In this document: positions 28,665 through 36,638 of the stretch, piece after piece
Layout: every line of letters starts with the position of its first letter
Position numbering within the stretch: position 1 is the stretch's first letter
Assembly (NCBI GenBank): GCA_937967505.1
Contig: CALCJM010000027.1
Coordinates: 1 to 61,572 of the forward strand
Direction: 5' to 3'
Length of the DNA stretch: 61,572 nucleotides
From: an uncultured Pirellulaceae bacterium
GTDB taxonomy: Bacteria > Planctomycetota > Planctomycetia > Pirellulales > Pirellulaceae
Position numbers and translations under genes: made by a program
The notes under the pieces: generated by a model
Databases searched by the model: none
Seen by the model: only the letters and a program-made list of their open reading frames with translations
Told to the model about the DNA's origin: nothing

Positions 28665-30161
28665 GTGCAGGACGTAACTTTTACGGCGAGAATTTCTATT
28701 TTCGACTATATTGCTCTCTTTATTAAACCAGCCGCGCATCCTCATTCTGGGCGGTGCACCATTTCAACGCCTCCCCTCATCAAAAAGAAGTCCGCTATCT
28801 CCAAGCCACTTGCGATCTCTGATGCAGAACCAACGACTCTATCGCGGTTGCTTGCGCGCCTTCCGTGGGCTCTATTTTGGGCGCTATCTGGACAAGCAGT
28901 TCTGAGCATCACACGTTTCTTCTCCAAAATTGTTGTGGGGGGAAAGTTTTCTGGCGAAGGTGCCACCGGGCTCGGCTCTAGCGCGGAACTTGGTTACTAC
29001 GATGCCGCCTTTGGTGTAATGATGCTGATCGTTGGGCTGCATGAGGCGTTTGTTACGACGCCGTTGACATTTTTTCATCACAAAACAAAAACCACTGATG
29101 ATCGCAAATTCGCCGGCAAGATGCTGATCATTTCTGCGCTGTTTGCGGTAATCGCGTTTGCCTGTTTGGGGGCAGTTTCAAGTTATCGCTACGTGACTGT
29201 CGTGGACAATCCGGGGCTATCCATCGCCATGCTCGCGCTAAGTGTGATGCTGCCGTTCCAGTTAATTCGCGAATTTGCACGTCGTTGGTTGCTGGCGGAT
29301 ATTCAGGTTCGACCGTCAGCCCTGATCGAGATCCTTTGTGCGGCATTGTTTGTGGTCTGTTTGTGCTTGCTGGTGCTGACCAACATGGTCAGTGCAGCTT
29401 CGGTATTTGCGGTGACCGCCATTGCCAACCTGATTTGCCTGGTAGCGTGGTGGTTAATCTACCGACAGTCATTCACCATGGGGTTGGATGGTGTCGGCGG
29501 ACAGACAATGAAGAACTACCGATATGGAAAATGGATCGCCTGCGAGAACGTTTGTTCGGTGATGATGGTCTATTTTTCCCAATGGTTCCTGATCACAAAA
29601 CTTGGCCCGGTTGGCGCGGGAGTTTATTCTGCGTGCATGACGATTGTCCTGCTGGCCAATCCGTTCATGCTTGGTGTGGCCAGCTATTTCGCGCCACGGG
29701 CAGCACAGGAATTCAACAATCACGGTTGGGGTGGGTTGTTGAAACTGCTGCTGGGGTACGCATTATTTGTCGGTGGCGTGCTGCTCTGCTTCTCGACGGT
29801 GCTCTACTTTCATGGTGATTCCCTGACGACCCTAGTTTTCGGTAGCGAATATGAGGCTTATTTCCAGAAGAATCTCGACGGGAAGAACGCCACGACTTTC
29901 CTAATGTCGATCGCAATGCCCTTTTTCGGTGTTAGTTTCCTGCTGACGTGTTGTCTGCTGGCGGCGGACGTTCCGATCTTCAGTTTCTACGCTGCCATCA
30001 TTGGTCTGGTCGCCACAGTCGTCGTGAACTTTTCATTTGCCGATCCAACAGTGAACACGGCAGCGACCAGCTTTGTTGTCGGTGCCGTGGCCACCACGAT
30101 TTCCCGGGCCGGTCTGGTTTGGTTGGCTCACCGTCACCAAACGCCCGCAGCGACCGCGTAA
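28665..30161 (+). CDS. Polysaccharide-type flippase (MOP superfamily, Wzx-like)
   Basis: 498 residues from a GTG at 28665; no strong ribosome-binding site, so the start is uncertain and family homology seems to begin near LSRLLARLPWALFWALSGQ (about 58). About 12-14 membrane helices with the repeated two-bundle look of MATE/Wzx proteins, including RWLLADIQVRPSALIEI and WFLITKLGPVGAGVYSACMT. It probably moves a lipid-linked glycan across the inner membrane. The GT4 gene lies ~2.3 kb away on the other strand. Confidence 0.78.
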   Translation: MQDVTFTARISIFDYIALFIKPAAHPHSGRCTISTPPLIKKKSAISKPLAISDAEPTTLSRLLARLPWALFWALSGQAVLSITRFFSKIVVGGKFSGEGATGLGSSAELGYYDAAFGVMMLIVGLHEAFVTTPLTFFHHKTKTTDDRKFAGKMLIISALFAVIAFACLGAVSSYRYVTVVDNPGLSIAMLALSVMLPFQLIREFARRWLLADIQVRPSALIEILCAALFVVCLCLLVLTNMVSAASVFAVTAIANLICLVAWWLIYRQSFTMGLDGVGGQTMKNYRYGKWIACENVCSVMMVYFSQWFLITKLGPVGAGVYSACMTIVLLANPFMLGVASYFAPRAAQEFNNHGWGGLLKLLLGYALFVGGVLLCFSTVLYFHGDSLTTLVFGSEYEAYFQKNLDGKNATTFLMSIAMPFFGVSFLLTCCLLAADVPIFSFYAAIIGLVATVVVNFSFADPTVNTAATSFVVGAVATTISRAGLVWLAHRHQTPAATA

Positions 30162-30335
30162 ACATATGTTTCCTGTCTTCCCTTATCCTTCACAAGGTCG
30201 TGTTGCAATACCTTCAGCTGCGCCGGAATCAGTCCCAGTTGTTCGCTGGAATCGACGCCGCAGTGAGGACGTCTCCCCAATCGCTTTCTACTACTGGAAG
30301 AAAAACGACTGGCAGCTAGGACTTTACCATCCGTT

Positions 30336-30404
30336 GGCGACGCTGAGAGCGTCGGAGCGAAGCTGGCAGCATCGCCAACGGTAAGCTTTCAACTGCCGAT
30401 CGCC
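30336..30404. repeat. 69-bp REP-like element, copy A
   Basis: The reverse complement of this 69-bp segment matches 36570-36638 at 63 of 69 positions without gaps. Internal hairpins are visible, e.g. GACGCT/AGCGTC and GCTGGCAGC-type arms. It lies between convergent gene ends (30161 and 30425), the usual site of REP elements. Confidence 0.85.
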
Positions 30405-30424
30405 AAAAGACTCGGTAGTGACAT

Positions 30425-30805
30425 CTATTTGGTTGAATCCAAATACTTGCCTAACAGGGCGACCGTCTCGGGCGCGTTCAATGATGATTTGCCAAAACCC
30501 TGGACGGCTCCGGCAGCAACGGCGGCCTCTTGAGCTTCTGCGTAGTTCGACACGATCATGAGAGGAATGTCTGCGGTCGCATTGTCCGATTGGAGAGAAG
30601 CGAGCACATTCATCCCCGGGCTGCCATCGGCGTCCAGTAGTCGATTGACCAAGATCAGTGCAGGGTTGAGCTCACGTGCCATCGTCATTGCTTGGTCGTG
30701 CGAATGGGCACGATGAACGGTGACATCAAAGTGTTGTGTCAGCAAGCTGGAAATATTTGGGTGGTCAACGTTGCACTGACCAACGTCGATTACGTCTTTA
30801 CTCAT
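30425..30805 (-). CDS. Degenerate response-regulator receiver domain
   Basis: 126 residues from the ATG at 30805, a single receiver-type domain. The phospho-acceptor position reads ILVNRLLDADG, with Asn54 where receivers have Asp. The N-terminal acidic pair is also missing (VIDVGQCN). The conserved Ser86 (MIVSNYAEA) and Lys106 (GFGKSSL) of the fold remain. It should thus be a phosphorylation-independent pseudo-receiver. No output domain follows. Divergent from the GntR gene across 526 bp. Confidence 0.75.
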   Translation of the reverse strand: MSKDVIDVGQCNVDHPNISSLLTQHFDVTVHRAHSHDQAMTMARELNPALILVNRLLDADGSPGMNVLASLQSDNATADIPLMIVSNYAEAQEAAVAAGAVQGFGKSSLNAPETVALLGKYLDSTK

Positions 30806-31331
30806 AGCACTGATCTTCAAGTTGTAGGTTGAATGGGAATGGCAGTGCGGAACGAATCGCCAACCTCAAAACACAGAGCGAAACGACTGCCTGTCGTTTG
30901 ATATTAAACCAAAGGTTTCGAGAGTGAACCAGCCCGGCCTCATGAGTTTCACGGACTCGCGTTTCAGCTCCTTCTCCGGGAACCTGTAGTTTGAAACCTA
31001 GTTGTCCTGACGATGCAGCAGGGAAATGCCTACCCAGCACAGCCTTCAACAGTATGGCGACCTGAATCCCATCAGGATTTCCAGTTTTCCACAATTGGTG
31101 CGCCGGTTTGCTTCTGCCGCAGCACGATCGTTGTTCGTATCGCGTGCTATCGATCTACTTGACATGTCATTTGGGAAAAGTGCTTGTTTTACCGGCGTCG
31201 TGTCCGCCAATGTAACATCCCCTGTGCCAGACGGTTGAGCTTTCAGTTTTCATTCTTCGCAAAAAAAGCTTGACCGATCCGCCTCCTTGGTGTACTATAG
31301 GACCAGTGCACTAACTCACAGGCATTTACCC
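30806..31331. other. Divergent intergenic region with GntR promoter
   Basis: 526 bp between the pseudo-receiver (minus) and the GntR-type gene (plus). I see no gene. The right end holds the promoter/operator described separately. Confidence 0.6.
31270..31311 (+). promoter_or_regulatory. Sigma-70-type promoter with overlapping candidate operator
   Basis: TTGACC at 31270-31275 and TACTAT at 31293-31298 are separated by 17 bp, close to the sigma-70 consensus. An imperfect inverted repeat, GTGTACT at 31290-31296 and AGTGCAC at 31305-31311, overlaps the -10 and the expected start site. That is where a YtrA-type GntR repressor would bind its own promoter. Binding is inferred. Confidence 0.65.
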
Positions 31332-31757
31332 ATGTTTTTTTCTATCAATATCAATAACGGAGTAGCGATCTATCAGCAGATCGTACGCCAAGTGAAATTT
31401 GCGATTGCAGAAGGGTCTTTACAGCCTGGGCAATTACTTCCTGGCGGTCGGTCGCTGAGTGTAGAACTGGCGATCAATCCCAACACGGTCGTGCGTGCTT
31501 ACCAGCAATTGCAATCCGAAGGTGTACTCGAATCACTGCGTGGCCGCGGGATGGTGGTCTGTCAGGGGGCGGCCAAATTCTGTCGGCAAGAACGCAAGGC
31601 AATCATCACCGATGGCCTGAAAACGGTGCTGACCGAAGCGCTGCATGCCGGGCTTTCTCCAGAGGAAATTGAGGATTTGGTTCTCAAGCAGCTGAAGAAA
31701 CTGGGGCCAAAGATCAACACCGTGGCAACGGAATCTCCATCGGAACCAGCAGAGTAA
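31332..31757 (+). CDS. GntR-family regulator, YtrA type
   Basis: 141 residues from the ATG at 31332; the earlier frame start at 31287 lies inside the promoter. The winged helix covers about 5-78: VAIYQQIVRQVKFAIAEG, LPGGRSLSVELAINPNTVVR and GVLESLRGRGMVV. The C-terminal ~60 residues are a short helical region, as in YtrA proteins, which lack a large ligand domain. Such regulators usually repress the ABC genes next to them. The ATPase gene starts 71 bp downstream. Confidence 0.92.
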   Translation: MFFSININNGVAIYQQIVRQVKFAIAEGSLQPGQLLPGGRSLSVELAINPNTVVRAYQQLQSEGVLESLRGRGMVVCQGAAKFCRQERKAIITDGLKTVLTEALHAGLSPEEIEDLVLKQLKKLGPKINTVATESPSEPAE

Positions 31758-31828
31758 CTTTTACAGAAAGTCACTTGGTCCAATGGTAATGAATTAAAGA
31801 GAAATGAAACAAAATAAGAGAGCCCCGC

Positions 31829-32806
31829 ATGAATGATTGCATTGAAGTCGCAGGTTTGGCGATGCACTTTCGAGGTTGCCAAGCCTTACGGAAAGTTGAT
31901 TTAGCGATTCCACGCGGATCCGTGTGCGCATTGCTTGGTGAAAATGGCGCGGGCAAGACTACCTTGATTCGAATCTTGACCGGTTTCCAACGCCCTACCA
32001 GCGGCAGCGTGCGTGTTTTAGGCCTTGATCCGGTACGCGACGCGTTGGCCATTCGCCGCCGCATTGGGTACGTCTCCGATACACCGGCCCTCTATCAATG
32101 GATGCGGATCGATGAGATTGGGAGTTTTGCATCAGCCTTTTATCCGGCGGGCTACTTGGACAATTATCACGAATTAATCACCCGCTACGAATTGCCCGCG
32201 CACCGCAAGATCAAACATTTGAGCAAGGGCCAGCGAGCCAAAGTCGCGCTGGCCTTGGCCGTATCCAACGATCCGGAGTTGTTGATTCTGGACGAACCCA
32301 CTTCCGGGTTGGACCCGTTGGTGCGTCGCGCGTTTCTCGAAAGCATGGTGGAACGTGCGGCAAGGGGCCGGACGGTGCTCCTTTCCAGCCACCAAATATC
32401 TGAGATCGAACGTGTGGCTGACCGGATGGCCATCATCCATGATGGCCAAGTGCACTTGAACGGAGTGCTGGCTGACATGCGAAACGAAGTTGTGGAGGTG
32501 ACTTTTTCGGTGACCGATCCCTTGGCCGTATTACCCGTGCTCGACGCCCCCGGGGAAGTTCTCAGCGAGCAAAAATCCGGGCGGCAGGTGCGTTGGATCG
32601 CGCGGGATAGAGATAACTCTATCGAAAAAAAGATTCTCCAATGGCCGGGAGTACACAGCGTTCGATCCCGGCCGGCAAGTTTGGAAGAATTGTTTGTGGC
32701 ATGTACACATGGCCAAAAATTGGATTCCGGGCAAGCGGCAGGGGCCTTGGGAACATCGCGCGTGTCGGATGATGACTCGCAACGTATCGATTATCAGATT
32801 TCCTAA
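31829..32806 (+). CDS. ABC transporter ATP-binding protein
   Basis: 325 residues. Walker A GENGAGKTT (37-45), signature LSKGQ (131-135), Walker B LLILDEP (151-157) and the H-loop His188 (LSSHQ) are all intact. The Q-loop region reads YVSDTPALYQWM, the pattern of YtrB-like exporters. The last ~110 residues form a C-terminal extension common in ABC-2 type ATPases. With the GntR gene before and the permease gene 18 bp after, it forms an exporter unit. Confidence 0.95.
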   Translation: MNDCIEVAGLAMHFRGCQALRKVDLAIPRGSVCALLGENGAGKTTLIRILTGFQRPTSGSVRVLGLDPVRDALAIRRRIGYVSDTPALYQWMRIDEIGSFASAFYPAGYLDNYHELITRYELPAHRKIKHLSKGQRAKVALALAVSNDPELLILDEPTSGLDPLVRRAFLESMVERAARGRTVLLSSHQISEIERVADRMAIIHDGQVHLNGVLADMRNEVVEVTFSVTDPLAVLPVLDAPGEVLSEQKSGRQVRWIARDRDNSIEKKILQWPGVHSVRSRPASLEELFVACTHGQKLDSGQAAGALGTSRVSDDDSQRIDYQIS

Positions 32807-32824
32807 ACCAAATGTGGAAACGAA

Positions 32825-35158
32825 ATGAGTACGTCTCACTCAAGTCAGCCAACCTTCGATCGCATCGATGGTTCTGAACGAACTGTAACTACGCCGGAGG
32901 CAGGCCAACTTCAATCGTACTGGCCATGGTTGCTGTTCAAGGAAGCCAAGCAACTCGCTCCGTTATTGATCGCGCTGGCGGCGTGTGGTTTCGTTTTGCA
33001 TTTGTTGGGCACGTTTGGCTTTCAACAGGGACAAACTCCGATACATGGTGTCGCGCTGATCATGATCCCGTTTTTATTTGCCATCGGTGCCGGCCCGATG
33101 CTGGTCAGCCAAGAGAAAGAGCAACGTACGTTGGGCTGGATTGGATCGCTGCCCATTCATCCACGATCGATCGTGTGCTCTAAATGGGTCGTCTGCACTC
33201 TGGGATTGGCGCTGTCCTGGATTATTAGCGTCGCATTGGCTTGGTTCTTGGCACCAATGCCCATGAGCGAAATCGATTTATTCCCGTGGATTGGCGGGAC
33301 ATTTGCTTTACTGTGTATTGGTTTCGCGTTGACTTGGGTATTGCCGACGGCCGTTTCCTCATTGATTGCACTGGCGGTGGTCAGCTGCGTGATGGCGACC
33401 TTGGTTAATGCGATCCTACCTAAGCTTTGGATTTTGGTTCCATTTAGTTTGTCAGTCGCTGCGGCAGCCGTTTATTTCGGACAACGATCGTTCGTCTGCG
33501 GTGGGGCAACTGCCTCAATTTTCTTCCGGTCAGGTTTGAGTAGACGGCGTGTGCAACACGATCGTTCTTCTCTTTGGACTCTGAGTCCAGCGTCGAGTTT
33601 GATTTGGCAAATCAGCAGGCAAAACACTTGGTTGTGGAGTGGGCTGTTGTTGGTCGCCATTTTGTCCGGATGCTTGTTTCTGCTCTACACCTTTAACAAA
33701 CCCACAACGGCGGATGTGTTTCTTGCGACACTGCTACCGCTTGGTTTGATTTTTAGCTGGTTGGGAGCATCGGTGTTTGGCAGTGATGCTTACCGCCAAC
33801 GCATCAACTTTCTGGCTCAGCGCGGCGTGGCCCCGGGGTTGATCTGGTGGACGCGCATGATTCTTCCAATCGGCAGTGTGTGTCTCGGTCTAGTTGTTCT
33901 CACTTTGTTGAATTGGTGGCCCGCCGAGGACGGCTTATCTACCGTTGACGTAAGGCATTTGTCCATCCCGGTGTTGATGGTCGGCGTGCTTTTGGTATTT
34001 GCGTTCACTCAGTGGTTTTCTCAGTGGACGCGCAGCGCGCTGATCGGTTTTTGTGTGGCGCCGGCGGTGGCCGCGCTGACCATCGGCTACCAAAGCTTTG
34101 TGATTGAGTTTCTGCGGGCACCGTGGTGGATTCTGTTACCTTCGGTTGCCGTGGCGATGTTGGCGACCCGGGTCATGCTGCGGCCTTGGATGGATGGTCG
34201 ATTCGACTGGCGATATTGGGCTGCCCACAGTGGGCTGTTGCTGGTGGCGTTGGTGGGTCCATTGACTCCGTTTTTGTACACTTGGGCTACCTATCCCGAC
34301 ATGGCGGCGACGATGAAGCGCTCATTGAAAGCCGAAGTCGATGGGTACCAACGGTCACCACGGCCCGGCATCGTGGACTTGATCAGCAACCGTGTTGGTG
34401 TGGCAACCGACGATGCTACGGCAGTGCCGCCCAAAGCTATTGCAACTCTCATTGGCGAGAGGCTGGACGCGATGGAGCAGGAGCTATCCTCGATCGACGG
34501 CCCCGTTGCAATACCGGGCAACAAGATCGCGGTCTCGTCGGTTGAGTTAATGTCACTGCGTATCGATGCCATGATGGATTCAGAAAATTCCAGCGCGCGC
34601 GACCAAGCGGATCGGCTGCGCTATCAACGCACGATGGTTCTGCTGGACAATCTATGTCGTCACCTGAGGCTGGCTGAAAGATTACAAGAGCAAGGCTATG
34701 CGGACGTGATTGAGCGCTGGTTGGTAGGTGAGTTAAACCGGCCCGGGAGGCGGGAGATTTTTACCGAGCAACAGTATGCCCATATCGTAATCCGTTTGGC
34801 CGACCAAGACGCGCGTCATCAAGCCCGTCGCCGAGCGGTTGTGATGGCTTGGGATGAATCGACCACTCAACACGACCATCAGTTCAAAAACATGGTGAAA
34901 ACAGACGAACGAACTCTGCGCGCTCCCCAATGGTTGGTCACTCAACGGGACGCGGCGACGGCGGCGGCAAGCCTCCTGCACCATTTGGAATCATTAATTC
35001 CCAGGCCGCTCACCTATCCGGGGCAACTGGACCGCGTTGGCTTGGGGGTGGTGCCGGAGCTAGGACTGCTCTGGCACCGACCATGGGAAAGCAAGGCCAA
35101 GCAGTTGGCAGAATCTTTGAGATCAACGCCTGCAACGAAAGTCAACGATGATAAGTGA
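32825..35158 (+). CDS. ABC-2 type permease with large soluble C-terminal region
   Basis: 777 residues. Two sets of membrane helices (about 45-235 and 265-475) with cytoplasmic links such as VSQEKEQRTLGWIGSLP, which is the ABC-2 coupling segment. Residues ~490-777 are soluble and helical, of no family I recognise (ALIGERLDAMEQELSSIDG, RLAERLQEQGYADVIERW). The double-length permease suggests that two subunits are fused. Its substrate is unknown. The stop overlaps the next gene by 11 bp. Confidence 0.85.
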   Translation: MSTSHSSQPTFDRIDGSERTVTTPEAGQLQSYWPWLLFKEAKQLAPLLIALAACGFVLHLLGTFGFQQGQTPIHGVALIMIPFLFAIGAGPMLVSQEKEQRTLGWIGSLPIHPRSIVCSKWVVCTLGLALSWIISVALAWFLAPMPMSEIDLFPWIGGTFALLCIGFALTWVLPTAVSSLIALAVVSCVMATLVNAILPKLWILVPFSLSVAAAAVYFGQRSFVCGGATASIFFRSGLSRRRVQHDRSSLWTLSPASSLIWQISRQNTWLWSGLLLVAILSGCLFLLYTFNKPTTADVFLATLLPLGLIFSWLGASVFGSDAYRQRINFLAQRGVAPGLIWWTRMILPIGSVCLGLVVLTLLNWWPAEDGLSTVDVRHLSIPVLMVGVLLVFAFTQWFSQWTRSALIGFCVAPAVAALTIGYQSFVIEFLRAPWWILLPSVAVAMLATRVMLRPWMDGRFDWRYWAAHSGLLLVALVGPLTPFLYTWATYPDMAATMKRSLKAEVDGYQRSPRPGIVDLISNRVGVATDDATAVPPKAIATLIGERLDAMEQELSSIDGPVAIPGNKIAVSSVELMSLRIDAMMDSENSSARDQADRLRYQRTMVLLDNLCRHLRLAERLQEQGYADVIERWLVGELNRPGRREIFTEQQYAHIVIRLADQDARHQARRRAVVMAWDESTTQHDHQFKNMVKTDERTLRAPQWLVTQRDAATAAASLLHHLESLIPRPLTYPGQLDRVGLGVVPELGLLWHRPWESKAKQLAESLRSTPATKVNDDK

Positions 35159-36557
35159 AGATCTAACATCTGGTCGCGATTTGAAACCTGCACACTTTAG
35201 CTTGCGACTCTTTAGGAATAAGTACGCTTGGCTGGCGATGACGCCGTTTGTTGTGTTGCTGCTGGTCGTCACGTATCGAGGTGTTCAAGAGTTGCGGGCG
35301 AACCAAGCTATCAAGCAACAGATTGCCCAGTGGGACAAAGAGCAAGTTCCTTATGACAATGACTCCATGCAAGCGCACCACCTGAAACGAACCTTTCCGG
35401 CGGGCTACGCTGATTGGGCCAAAGTTCTTCGGTTGACCGAATGGGGATCGCGAACCGAATCCTATCATCGAATTCCCTACGTAGGCTACGAAGCGGAGCC
35501 TCCAGAAGTCTTGGTCCCCAACGACAAGAACAATCAATGGACCGACGACGCGCTGGTGGCCGGCTATTTGGAGGAAATGCAGCCCGTGATTGACCTTGTC
35601 GAGCAAGCCAGCACCTATCCCACCCCGGTGCGGTTCCCAATGCACTTTCAGGGATTTAACACTATGTTGCCACACATTCAGAACGCTCGATCAGTCGCGC
35701 GGATACTGTCGCTCGATTGTGAGTACGCTTATTCACATGGCGAGACACGGCGGGCGCTGCGGGATTTATCATTGACGCGATCAACAGTAGACGCCTTTGA
35801 CAGTCGCCATTGCCTTGTTTCATTGTTGGTCAGCAATGCGGTGCGTGAGATACGGTTTCGTTCGATTCGTCGCACTCTGGTTCACTGTATATGGGATGAA
35901 TCGCAATTGGTGGCGTTGCGAGAGTCACTGTCAGGTAGCGAGGATATTGCGGAACCGTCCCGAGAAGCCATCGTGAACGAACGCGCTTTAGCGCTGGCCA
36001 GTCTTAGCGATTTAACCTCTCTTGAGCAACTTTATGATTCAATGGGTGAAAAAAACCGAGTTGCAGGCAAAACGGTCATGCCTTCGGATGTACAGTTGTT
36101 GCTTGAATACTACAACGACATCTTGAAGTCATCAGACGATTCGGTACTCCAGTGGAAGAAACGGGCTGAGGATTTGGAACATAGCTTCGACACCAACCAT
36201 TCGAGTTCGATTGCCAGCTTGCTCTACCCTGCAACCTCTCAGTTCATCACAAGTGAAATCGCAGGGGAGGAACGCCGGCGATGGACGCTGACAGCGGTGG
36301 TGTTGCGACAGTACCACCAACAGCGCGGCAGTTGGCCCAAGCAATTGTCAGATTTAGAGTCCCTTGGATTGGTCTTTGCCGATTACTCCAACGTACATGG
36401 CGAGATCTTCGGCTACGAAGTTGATGGCGACTCAGCCTGGCTGTGGAAGAGCGACCCAAATAACAACGGAGCAGGCCGCGTAAGTTCGACTCGTCCAACT
36501 GAGAAGGAAGAAGGAGAATCTCTGGATGCTTACTTGCTTGAACTGCACGCTTCATAG
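35148..36557 (+). CDS. Membrane-anchored protein with pilin-like C-terminal segment, function unknown
   Basis: 469 residues. A single N-terminal membrane helix (WLAMTPFVVLLLVVTYRG, about 25-43) is followed by a mostly helical soluble region. The last ~100 residues, RWTLTAVVLRQYHQQRGSWP then SLGLVFADYSNVHGEIFGYEV, resemble the C-terminal layout of GspG-like or planctomycete DUF proteins with a YxxxxGxxP motif. The gene starts inside the end of the permease gene, with an 11-bp overlap, so translational coupling and a joint role with the ABC exporter are likely. Confidence 0.7.
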   Translation: MISEDLTSGRDLKPAHFSLRLFRNKYAWLAMTPFVVLLLVVTYRGVQELRANQAIKQQIAQWDKEQVPYDNDSMQAHHLKRTFPAGYADWAKVLRLTEWGSRTESYHRIPYVGYEAEPPEVLVPNDKNNQWTDDALVAGYLEEMQPVIDLVEQASTYPTPVRFPMHFQGFNTMLPHIQNARSVARILSLDCEYAYSHGETRRALRDLSLTRSTVDAFDSRHCLVSLLVSNAVREIRFRSIRRTLVHCIWDESQLVALRESLSGSEDIAEPSREAIVNERALALASLSDLTSLEQLYDSMGEKNRVAGKTVMPSDVQLLLEYYNDILKSSDDSVLQWKKRAEDLEHSFDTNHSSSIASLLYPATSQFITSEIAGEERRRWTLTAVVLRQYHQQRGSWPKQLSDLESLGLVFADYSNVHGEIFGYEVDGDSAWLWKSDPNNNGAGRVSSTRPTEKEEGESLDAYLLELHAS

Positions 36558-36569
36558 CGATGTGATTTA

Positions 36570-36638
36570 GGCGATTGTCAGTTGAAAGCTTACCGCTGGC
36601 GATGCTGCCAGCTTCACTCCGACGCTGGCAGCGTCGCC
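36570..36638. repeat. 69-bp REP-like element, copy B
   Basis: Inverted partner of 30336-30404 (63/69 identical). It overlaps the 3' end of the sulfatase gene, so the last several codons of the sulfatase (ending ATLPASE) are encoded by the repeat. Includes GACGCTGGCAGCGTC, a 6-bp stem with a 3-base loop. Confidence 0.85.

Noticed and set aside
30336..36638. Composite transposon ends
   Set aside because: No transposase or target-site duplication seen; the repeats lie at convergent gene ends like REP elements, so mobility is only a hypothesis.
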